Under the pieces are notes generated by a model. The model did not search any database. It worked only from the letters and a program-made list of their open reading frames with translations, and had not been told where the DNA came from. From NCBI GenBank assembly GCA_022225965.2, contig JAKJXP020000023.1, positions 434,001 through 498,000 on the forward strand: a stretch of 64,000 bases of DNA, read 5' to 3'. This document shows positions 11,141-21,135 of the stretch, in pieces. Source of the DNA: Diatrype stigma. Taxonomy: Eukaryota > Ascomycota > Sordariomycetes > Xylariales > Diatrypaceae. The position numbers were made by a program, and so were the translations under genes. Every line of letters begins with the position of its first letter. Within the stretch, counting starts at the first letter, position 1.

Positions 11141-12380
11141 CCTTTGTATAGTAAAATTGATTTCTTATCCTTACATCCTGGAATTCTTCCAAGTCGAATT
11201 CTTGATTCCCTTGAACCTTTGAGCACTGACAACATCCGCCTTCCTTGCCTCCCGGCTCCGTTCGGCCAAGCCGGGAAGCTCTGCGTATGTGCATAGTCCT
11301 AGAACCCGAAGCGCGGTTATACATATACACGTGAATATTCCCTAAACTAAACAAAGGGTACCTAGGTAGGTACTTGTCCCTTGACTGGAAACTTCCAGTT
11401 GGATTGGATGTTCCAAGGTTCTAGACGATAATAGAGGCTCCACTTGAGTAGAAACCTGTACAGATACGAAGATCCTAAAACACCTGGGTAAATAGACTAC
11501 ATGTACAATAGGTACCTACCAAATAAGTGGCTTACGCACTTAAGTGCCTGCTGTAACGTAGCCAGTCATTTATTCGTTGTATTATATACATACAGCACTC
11601 TCCCGTTATCCTAGACGCCACACGTTTCCTCCGAGCCCATGGTACCTACCGTGCAGGTGTCTAATAATACCTAAGGTCCACGGGTACAATACAACAACTG
11701 GAATACAGGCGAACGGGATAGGGTCCCTTTTTGTCAGGTTAGCGCTTATCTCTAGGCTTCTAGGCTTCTCGGCTTCTAGGGCTCTCTGGGCTTCAATTTC
11801 GTTACCTTGCAGCTGCCTTGGTTTGGTATTCATTACCTACCTACCTAGTATTTTTCCCTTTCCTCCAAAGAGCGACAGGCAATTTGACAAACGAGGGACG
11901 ACCGTTGACGAACAATCCCGATCTTGGATCTCATTAATTCAATTTCCTTGCGAGGAGGCGAGATAGACAACCACGCATTCGTTTGTATTTCTGCTGTACC
12001 CGACATTTATCCTATCTATTATCTATCCCTTCTGTCTGCTCATTGACTGTAATCTGGGTTCGAATTGAGCATTCAAGGCGCCTGATGCCGGTGACGCGCG
12101 GTTGTTTCTAGATTCTGGACCACCCCCTTCTGCCCCTTTCCCACCTGGTTTTGTTAGTTCGTACACATTTCGCATCCCGATTTCATTTACGCAATTCCAC
12201 TACCACTACCACTACCACCCACTCAACCACTGTTGCGCCTAGAGCCGCGCTCGGTCTCGCATACCACTCGACTTTCTTGACACCTAGACCAAAGCCATCA
12301 CTTTTCCGCCGCCTTCGGGTCTCTATGATCAGAGACGCTCGCCATACTTGAACGATACAATTCTTCGCGTCCTCGTGGCC
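11141..12380. other. intergenic, upstream of the PDI gene
   Basis: Normal-GC non-coding DNA. It contains several palindromic GGTACCTA / ACCTAGGT motifs (11357-11373, 11509-11520, 11834-11850), short GGCTTCTA repeats near 11,755, and a CCACTA/ACCACC tract near 12,200 in the probable 5' untranslated region. No coding frame with family similarity. Confidence 0.6.
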
Positions 12381-14627
12381 ATGTGGCTCTCTTCTCCTCT
12401 TGCGCTGCTCCTGGGCGCATCAGCCTTAGGAGTGGCCGGGGCCAGTACTGATCCTGATGAACGGCAAACCACTGTATTCAATGGTCAGAAAGTACCGGCT
12501 CTACTTGAGTTGACTCCCGACAACTTCGATGCGACGGTCAAGGCTACGAAGAACCTAGTCGTCAAATATTTCAGGTATGAGCAGGCTATCATCCCATCTA
12601 TCGCACACCCTACCGATTTCGCAACCTTTGTACACTGGCCGTTCACAGGCCCTGTTGCGCCCAGCGATCATACAATACACTCATTAGTCATGTACTAACT
12701 GATATCCAAGCCCTTGGTGCCCTCATTGTATAGACTTTGCTCCAACATATCAAACTTTGTACGAGTTTTATTACACCTCCACAGTCCCAAGCGAATCCGG
12801 CGAAACGTCCTTCGAGGAATTCTACGACATAAAGTTTGGCGAGCTCAACTGTATTGCCTACGGCGACATATGCACCAAACATGGCATTAAAACGTACCCT
12901 CAGACCTCGATCTTTGTAGACGGCGAATACTACGACGCCGTTCATGGTGGCAAGAACATCTCGACGATCTCGAACCTCATTGAAGGCGCCCTGGAGGCAC
13001 AGAAACCTGGTACTCGGCCCAAGACACTCCTACTTCCGGAACCAGGCGATCTCAATGCTCCGACCCCCGAATCCGTTGAAAAGAAACAAAATGCAGAGCT
13101 AGAGAAGACGGAGGCCACCAAGGTTGTGCCTAATGTATACAAGGCTGAGACGACCAAGGCAACTAAGCCGACCGCTACCCCTAACCCACAGGGTCTATCC
13201 GTCTCACTCAACGCCGAGAGTTTCCAGAGCCTCGTTACCATGACACAAGAGCCATGGTTCATCAAGTTCTATGCTCCCTGGTGCCACCACTGCCAAGCCA
13301 TGGCCTCCAATTGGCAGCAGCTCGCCAAAGAGATGAAGGGCAAGCTCAACATTGGTGAAGTCAACTGCGACGCCAACTCAAGGCTCTGCAAGGACGCTCG
13401 TCTTCATGGTTACCCGACTATCCTATTCTTCAAAGGGGGTGAGCGTGTAGAGTACCAAGGCCTACGCGGTCTTGGCGATTTCGTCCAGTACGCCGAAAAG
13501 GCCTTGGACATTTGCGATGGCGTTCAAGATGTTGACGCTGCTTCCTTCGCAGCTCTCGAGCAGAAAGAAGATGTGATCTTCGTTTACTTCTATGATCATG
13601 CTACGGCAAGCGAGGATTTCATGGCTCTAGAGAGACTTCCACTAAGCCTTATTGGGCGTGCCAAGTTAGTTAAGACCCGAGACCCTGCGCTGTATGAAAG
13701 GTTCAAGATCACGACGTGGCCGAGGCTATTGGTCTCCCGAGAAGGACGGCCAACCTATTACACTCCCCTGACCCCCAACGAGATGCGTAATACGCACCAG
13801 GTGCTGGATTGGATGAAATCGGTGTGGTTGCCTATGGTTCCAGAAATGACCGCTTCGAATGCCCGAGAGATCATGGATGGCAAGATCGTGGTCCTTGGAA
13901 TCTTGAATAGAGAAGACGAGGAGTCGTTCATAGGCGCCAAGCGTGAGATGAAGACAGCTGCGAACGAGTGGATGGACAAGCAGATACAATTGTTCCAGCT
14001 AGAGAGACAAAACCTGAGAGACTCGAAGCAGCTTCGTATCGAGGAAGCGGAGGATCGAAACGACCAACGGGCCTTGCGGGCAGCCAAAAGCATCCGCATC
14101 AGCATGGACAAGTCCGACCACAAGGAGATCGCTTTTGCTTGGGTCGATGGCGTCTTCTGGCAGAGATGGATCCGTACCACCTACGGTATTGATGTCAAGG
14201 ATGGTGAACGAGTCATTATCAACGATGAGGACGTAAGTTTGAACACGATGTTTCGTAATCCTGCTCACCTACTAACTTAAATCAGAACCGGCGGTATTGG
14301 GATACGACAATAACCGGAAACTATATCATTCCTTCCCGGACTTCAATACTCGAGACCATCTCCAAGGTCACGGCTTCGCCGCCCGAAATCAAGCCCAAGC
14401 TCACTATCTCCAGCTTTGAGAAGGTCTTCTTCGATATACGCGTGACATTCACCGAACATCCATACCTCAGCGGCGGTTGTGTACTGGGTCTTACTCTCGG
14501 TGTTGTCTCGCTCCTCCGAGGAAGATCACGGAGGAACCGCGGGGCTTTCCGGTTGGAAGACAACCTCCCCATCAAGGAGATTAGGGAAGGTCTCCTTGGG
14601 AACACCATGAACGGAAAGACCGACTGA
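12381..14627 (+). CDS. ER membrane protein disulfide isomerase with two thioredoxin domains (Eps1-like)
   Basis: Three exons, 12381-12574, 12711-14232 and 14286-14627, encode 685 residues. The start is the ATG of MWLSSPLALLLGASA, a clear signal peptide. Intron 1 has a textbook TACTAAC branch site (12693-12699) and its removal creates SPWCPHC. The first thioredoxin motif is CPHC (about residues 68-71), the second is APWCHHC (CHHC about 256-259). Two further thioredoxin-like regions may follow but lack cysteine pairs. A hydrophobic segment at about 633-650 followed by an Arg-rich tail indicates one C-terminal membrane anchor with a short cytosolic end. Length and layout resemble yeast Eps1 (about 700 residues, membrane-anchored PDI acting in ER quality control); TMX3-like is the alternative. 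The family is certain, the orthologue name is inferred. Its 3' end faces the PLD gene. Confidence 0.88.
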
Positions 14628-16146
14628 AGATCTTTTGAAGAAAAGGGGAAGGCAAACCGGCTAATAGGCGACCTTTGGGTTTGAGAGCCAGCTTACACGG
14701 TTCTGGAGTTTCCATGTAGCGGGAGTTCTGTATATTACTGTTGTCCCCCACGCCTTGCACATGTCGACATACATATACACACACACGTCCCAGAGGTTCG
14801 CTCGTATACACGGCCCCGTATCGACCACCTACCTTTATTGGTGCGCGTCTTTTGGTAATCTGGGTATGAGAAAGATTTTTTGTTTTCTTGTTGTCTTTTT
14901 TTGTATCGGGCACGGCCAGCTTGCGTTTTTTGTTCTGCGAAATCGGTCTGTTGGGGCTGCGGATGCATCAGGGAGGGCGGGCGGACGGATGGTCACCGGG
15001 ATGGAGGAGGGTAAAATTCAATCAACGAAGGGGCGCCCAATCGCCCCTTGATTGGTGTGGATGGTGATACGTGATGCGTGGGTTATGCCAAACCCCGCCT
15101 CACCATCACCATCACACCAAACAGACCATCGTAACGTCGGACCACGATAGCAGAGAAAAGAAAGCAGAGGCGGTGCGGGCGGAGGGGTCCTGGTACGATA
15201 AGAAAGGATCAGGATCGAAGGGAAGGCGTGCAGGCGGGCAGGGCAGGGCAGGGCAGAAGCGGCAAATCCAATTTCAAGGACGCATCAATTCGCATTGCAT
15301 TGCATCAATCCCCCATAATAATACCACCATCTTACCTACCGGTGCTTCATCTAACTAGCACTGCTTTGTGTGCATCCTCTACCACTGTGTATCGTCTTCT
15401 AAACGTCAGGGTCGTCTTCGCCCTACGTTGTGATCATTTATTACTAATAGGGCGCCCATCCTCTCTTTTAAGAACCGGCCCCTCAGAATACCACGTGGCT
15501 TACCCTTTGCATCTAGATGTTAGCCTCATGCTATAGACAGCTATACAATGTAACAATAGTATGGAACTCAAGAGCATGGCCAGCAGTGTATGTCTGGAAA
15601 TGGTGGATCCAGGTGGGCAATTAGGGGTAATAATCTTACCAGTCTTCTCACCAAGGCCATGTTGTTTTTCGTTTCGACTTGACCTAGCTTGAGCGTGATG
15701 CCAAAGCCATGTAGACCAAAGTCTGGGGAGACAGGCAGGTCTGCTCTCTTACTGACTCCCGGAGTTAGAAGCACAGACTCCTAATAAGGACCGCCTACTT
15801 TTCAAATATGTACGATTCCTTGGTCAATAGTCGTCACACCAGGGAGCTGAACTCGTCAATAAACCGAGAAAGAACTAGTGTAAGATAGTTTTGTGTTTGG
15901 TTGAAAATCCTATCGTAGTAACTCTTGGTACTCTTTGTCTCGTATACAGAAGAGGAAACCATATATGGACCATCAATTAGGTCGGTCGGTGCCTGATCAA
16001 ATTCTCTCCTACGATATCCTGACAACACAAATCAAGACAGGATACCGATACCTAGTAGCTATCTACTTAGATATGTATAGGCAAGTACAGAAGATACTCT
16101 AGACCCGTGGAATCCAAGCTTCTCAACCCTTTGCTTTTCTTTTCTT
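14628..16146. other. intergenic between convergent PDI and PLD genes
   Basis: Normal-GC non-coding DNA holding the two 3' untranslated regions. Simple repeats are visible: CA-rich 14,768-14,786, CACCATCACCATCAC near 15,101, and four GGGCA units near 15,237. No gene seen. Confidence 0.6.
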
Positions 16147-19100
16147 CTAAGTGTAGATCTCCTTCGTAGCGAAGTTCAGCCCCACCCCCTCCATCGCGAG
16201 GTCGTCGCCGAGCTCGACCAGGAAGTTCAGCGGCATCTCGACGAGGGTGCCGCGGACGCGGGCGAGCTGCTCCTTGAGCTCGCTCGCGCCGCCGGGGAAC
16301 TCCTCGCGCACGACGTGGCCGTAGGGGACGCGGGCCGGGTCCTTCTCCTCGTCGTGCTTGTAGTCGGCGCCGGGGACGACGAAGTGGCGGCCGAAGAAGT
16401 CGTCGTACTGGTCCCAGTTGCGGACGCGGTCCGAGGGCACGGGGTGGAAGGCCCGCTCGAACACCTCGGTGTTGGTCCGCGCCGTCGGCAGCCACAGGTC
16501 CTCCCAGAACGCGGCCGCCATCGGGTCCGCCACCAGCTCGTCGCCGCGGCTGCCCCAGTCGTACTCCTGCGGGTCGTGCGACACGGGCGTCCAGGCCTTG
16601 TGGCCGCGCGGCCGCGCGAACGGCTGGTCCGGCAGCAGCCCGATGTGCTTGCGGTACAGCTGGCGGCGCAGCGAGGCGGCGAAGCGCGACGCGGTGAAGG
16701 GCCGGCCGTCCATGGTGGTCTCGACCGGGGTGGGGTCCTCGATGACGACGGCGATCTCGCTGTCGTGGTCGCCGAGCTGCGAGCGGTCGTTGATGTTGGC
16801 CGAGCCGCAGATCACCAGCCGGTCGTCGGCGATCAGCACCTTGGAGTGGATGTACAGCTCCTCGGACACGAAGGCGTCCAGCTCGGCCGCCTCGCTGCCC
16901 TCCCACGGCACCGTGCGGATGTCCGCCCCCCCGTCCATGTAGCAGGCCGCCACCGTGTCCCACGTCCGGTCGTCCGTCCTGGCCGCCGCCTGCTGGTAGC
17001 GCTCGTAGTTCTCCGAGCGCCCGCCGCCCTCGCCCTCGTCGCGGCGGCGGCTGTCGCTGTACTCTTCGCGGCGGTCACCGCCATATTCCTCGCGGCGGCT
17101 ACCACCGTAGTCCTCGCGACGTTCGCCATACGAATCATCGTCGCGTCTCGAGTGACCATACCGCTCATCAGAGCGGCCCTCGCTATAGCCATAGCCTTCG
17201 TCGCCGCCACGGCGGTCATCGTACTCGCGCCTAGGCTCGTCGTCGTACTCTCTGCCGCCGCCGTAGCCTCGGCGCTCTTCCTCGTACTCCCCGCGCCGCT
17301 CGGAACGGCGGTAGGAATCATCATCATCACCACTACCAGAGTCGTCACGGCGACGACCACTCCCATAGCCGTGTCCCCGGTGGCGGTCCTCCCTATATTC
17401 ATCGTCGTCGTAACCGCCACCGCGCAGGCTACTGCCGTAGCGACCGCCATAGCCATCATCATCATAGTCGCCACGCCGCCCTTCCTCCTCCTGGTAGCGG
17501 CGGCGGCCGTAGGACTCCCCTTCCTCCCGGCCGTCGTCGCCGGCGTAGCGGTCGTCGTAGCCGTGGCGGGCGCGTTCGTAGGGGACGCCGGAGTCCTGCT
17601 CGGCGCGGCGCATGGTGTTGGAGGTGTTGATGCGGTCGTAGGTGCGCAGGTTGTAGAAGTGGAGGTAGCGGCCCCAGTCGTCGACGCCGCGGGCGACGAC
17701 CGACTCGACGATGCTGGCCCCGCCGCGCGAGATGCTGTTGTACTGGAACTCCATGATGGCGCGCGTACCCAGCGCGCCGTCCGACTTGAGGTCGCCCGGG
17801 AACGCCGGGACGGCCGGCATCACGACGATCACGTGGAAGTTCTCGCCGTTCTCGTGCGCGCGCACCACCCGGTCCACGATGGCCGAGCCGAGCCGGTTCT
17901 GCACCGGCCGCTGCTTGTCGGACGTGGCCGTGATGAAGAACTGTTATAAGGCTGTCAGCGCTGTGGTCAAGGATATTCGGATGTGTTCTTTAAGAGGAGG
18001 CAGCCTGACCTGGTTCTCAATGTAGATAAAGTGCTCGGCGTTGGTGATCGCATCGATGTAGGCATTGGCGATGGAGTGCTCGAGAGGATGTCCCGACGAC
18101 CATTCGCAGCAGCTAAAGACATAGTTAGTCGACAGATTCGAAGCATACTCGAATAGACTTGCCTTCTGCAGAGCTGGATCTTGATCCCGCCATGGTCGTT
18201 ACCCCCGTCGTATCCCCCCTCTCTCTCGTCGCCGTCGTCGTAATCTCCGCCTCTGGCTCGACGCATTCCCCTATGTAGCCCTCGTGAAATGCCATCGAAC
18301 ATATGACTACTTTGGCTACCGCCACCGGATTGTCCCGAGGAAAGCAGCTGGTACTTGCCCGGATCCTTGATTGTGTATTTCTCCTTGTGAATGAAGTTCC
18401 TACGTAATTGTCAGTAATAAACGATTAAAAGGGGGAGACAGTCTCGAGATATAAGGTAGAAGCTGTATAGCTCCTGACACAGTTGTTTAGAACATACCAT
18501 CGGTCAGTGAAATGATCGAGAAGGCTGTTAACTATGGGACCTTGCATGGAGATGGTGATATCAGACCATCCCATTCTTGAGCTCTTGGTTCTGTCGACTA
18601 TAGTTTCGTTAGCGAAACCGTACTTGAAGCCCCACGTATATATGTTACTCACGCTGGTTATGATCCCAGTTATCAACACCCTCGAAATCGAAGGCTCGAG
18701 CATTGTTGAAGTCCTGGCCCGGGAAGATAATGGCATCTAGGTCTCCCGGATGGGCGTCGGCAATGGGGTGGCCTGTCCAGAAAGTCATGAGTATCAATCA
18801 GCCCTTCTAACGCATGCCGCGGTTGTTAGACATACTGTTGGTGTCCCATCTACCAAAACCTAGGGGATCAGTTAGTATTGCGCTCCTTCTCGCTTCCAAG
18901 ATACTGCTACTCACACATATCCAGACCACCCATGAAGACGAGCTTGCGATCAACGACACATAGCTTCTCGTGATGAGCCCAGAACAGAACACTTTCACCA
19001 ACTGAGCCGTACAGGGATGCCAAGGCGTCGGTAGAGGCCTTAGCAAGTGACATAGGGTTCAGCGATATTCCGGCAAAACTCTGGGTCAAATCCTCCTTAT

Positions 19101-19817
19101 TGGGGACATGGTCAGGATGTCTGAACACCTGTACATTCGGATGCAAGGCCTCGAGTGCATGTTTGGTATGCTGTGGTCATGGATCAGTGCTACTCTTCAA
19201 GACAAGGTTATTGCAGTTGGTTCTTTACCGCAGAGTCGCCTAGGATGATTCGTTAGCTAAGCGTGTTTATTTCGAATTAAGTTTGAATCAGGCATATATA
19301 TGTTCACTCACAGGACAGAGCTGCTTTGACTTCTTTGTACACAATAACACGGACCTCGACGCCCCTTTCCGCGGCAGCCTTGAGCATGTTGTCCAGACGG
19401 TACTTCTCGTTGCGCGCGGGAGGTCGACGCAGATAGAGCTCGGGGCTCAGCCACCAATCGAGAATATAGATACTCTCTCTAGCCTCTAATAATTCCCCGT
19501 GTCAGTAAAGCCATCCCCCAGCAGGAGAGTCGGACTAGCCAAGAGGGGACCTGTCAATGCTCACCTTCAAGGGCCATGGAGACGGCATGGAAGTACGATG
19601 CGCCATCGACATACCACTTCACATCACCGGTTGACGGGGCAAACGAGGACTTGAAACGATGATTGGTGTTGGTGGGTTCCGTTTCAAGGTGGACGGGCTC
19701 ATGATGCGCGCCCCCATGATGCTCGCTCGCACTTTCCGTCTGCGGAGGTCTCTCGTCATCATTGTCGCCGTCAAACCTATCCTTGATGTCGTGGATGGCC
19801 TCACGGAGGAAGTCCAT
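16147..19817 (-). CDS. phospholipase D with two HKD motifs
   Basis: Ten exons on the minus strand: 19817-19565, 19485-19312, 19239-19229, 19170-18915, 18859-18836, 18772-18653, 18597-18498, 18399-18163, 18112-18010 and 17940-16147, giving 1023 residues in one frame. HKD1 is HEKLCVVD (about 213-220) and HKD2 is HSKVLIAD (about 791-798). Supporting blocks are ILDWWLSPELYLRRP, GGLDMCFGRWDT, LDRTKSSRMGWSD and YIENQFF. The enzyme hydrolyses phosphatidylcholine to phosphatidic acid. PX/PH domains seen in yeast Spo14 are absent, so this is the shorter fungal type. Oddities: exon 3 is only 11 nt, exon 5 is 24 nt, the eighth intron is GC-AG (GCAAGT...TTTAG), and residues about 548-738 are an Arg/Gly/Tyr/Asp-rich insertion between the two catalytic halves. 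Confidence 0.9.
17000..17580 (-). repeat. low-complexity R/G/Y/D/E-rich insertion in phospholipase D
   Basis: Within the last PLD exon, about 190 codons encode degenerate repeats such as REEYGGDRR, REDYGGSRR, REYDDRRGG and GYGGRYG. The frame is intact and flanked by conserved PLD sequence on both sides (YNLRTYDRINTSN before, HKD2 after), so it is part of the coding exon and not an intron. Predicted to be disordered and highly charged. Confidence 0.8.
18113..18162 (-). other. GC-AG intron in phospholipase D
   Basis: The donor reads AGAAG|GCAAGT and the acceptor TTTAG|C. Only this junction keeps the frame and yields the block IQLCRSCCEW that joins conserved PLD sequence. AG|GCAAGT is the usual context of the minor GC-AG class spliced by the U2 spliceosome. 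Confidence 0.75.
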
Positions 19818-21135
19818 CGCGAAGAATGTTGGCGGGGTTCTAAGCCCAAGGCGGGGTCAAACAAAACGCTCCGATAATGGGGACGTGCGGGTAATCAAGA
19901 TATACGGGATTTTGTTTAATTGCTTCTCGGGGAACGCAAGAAAAGAAGAAAGGGAAGATAGCAGATGTACTACCGATTATGTAGGTAAGAGAAGCAGATA
20001 ACTATGTCAGATCACTTGCAGGTTTGGGGTGTTAGGGCTGATGTTCGTGTTGCGGCAGCTGAGTCTTCTTTCTTTCTTACCGCCTCGCCCTGTCTTGCTC
20101 TCACGATACCTAAAGACCTGTGGGTAATTCATGCAAGCAATATGATACGCAAGTATGCCTACGAAGACGAAGATGAAACACCCTATACCTTAATGACTTA
20201 AGCTACAACAGGTCCCTATTATGCATGCATAGCACTCAAGTATGGATAGACAGACAGACAGACAGATAGACATACCGTACAGCTCATACTGATGTGCATG
20301 TGTTATCCTGGGCGTAACACCGGGAACACGAGCATTCCTTGGCCAATTAGGTCATATTCTTGCCCTGTTTCGAAGGGCTTTTGAGATTCCAGTCCTGTAA
20401 CTGCTCAATTACCTTGTAGGTCATCCCCACCATCTGACTACTAGGCCGTGCAGACGGTCATGCTGATTCGACATTACCTACCTGGCTATCACCTATGTAG
20501 GTATGCTGCAATATATATCCACCAGAGTCGGGACGGATACTGCATGTGCCTGTAAGGCATTTCATTGGGCTGATTCGGTAAATGTTACGTCCACAGTTAC
20601 GCAACATCGTCAGCTTGAAACTTGCATAACATGCCGGGTAGCCGCTCTGCCGGCCTCAAACGGTGTGGATGATGGTGGGATGATAGTCAGGATAGTGCGG
20701 GACTTGAGGGGGAGTAGTTAGTAGTAGGTTCCAAGGTTGTTACGAAGTAGAGGGGGAGGTTACAGGGCAGCAGCTGGGCAGGAGGGTGGTAAGGGGGGCA
20801 AGGGGAGCAAGGGGGCGTTATGGCTGGTTTTAGCGGGGCAGTTGGGACCACAAGCCACTGCCCAGCGCTGCCTCAGAGCTGAGATACCTAACCACTAGAG
20901 GTAGCTAAGCCTCACCGCCCTGGAGACCGCCCTAGAACTGCCGGATATATTATTCATCTCCACTTAATTTTGCGATTTTTCGATTGACCAAGTACAGACG
21001 GGAGCCACTGCAGGTACAGAGCCAGGCACTTCGCAGACAGTAGCAGCACTCGCCCGGTCCAAAATTCGATCACTGAACTCATCACACGCTCGCTTCACTA
21101 CCCAAACCCTCGGCCGTAGTGAGGGACGAGTCAAA
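19818..21135. other. divergent intergenic region, PLD and ESF1
   Basis: Non-coding 1.3 kb shared upstream region of PLD (minus) and ESF1 (plus). Contains an ACAG microsatellite (20,248-20,266), ACCTACCTGG...ATGTAGGTAT (20,473-20,503) and a G-rich stretch 20,750-20,820. No coding frame of note. Confidence 0.6.

Noticed and set aside
14735..15774. Several overlapping 65-110 codon frames downstream of the PDI gene
   Set aside because: Mutually overlapping on both strands, low complexity, no family similarity; best read as untranslated and intergenic DNA.
16315..17949. 544-codon plus-strand frame of Val/Ala-rich sequence
   Set aside because: Antisense to the GC-rich last exon of phospholipase D, which has clear motifs; the opposite frame is open because of codon bias.
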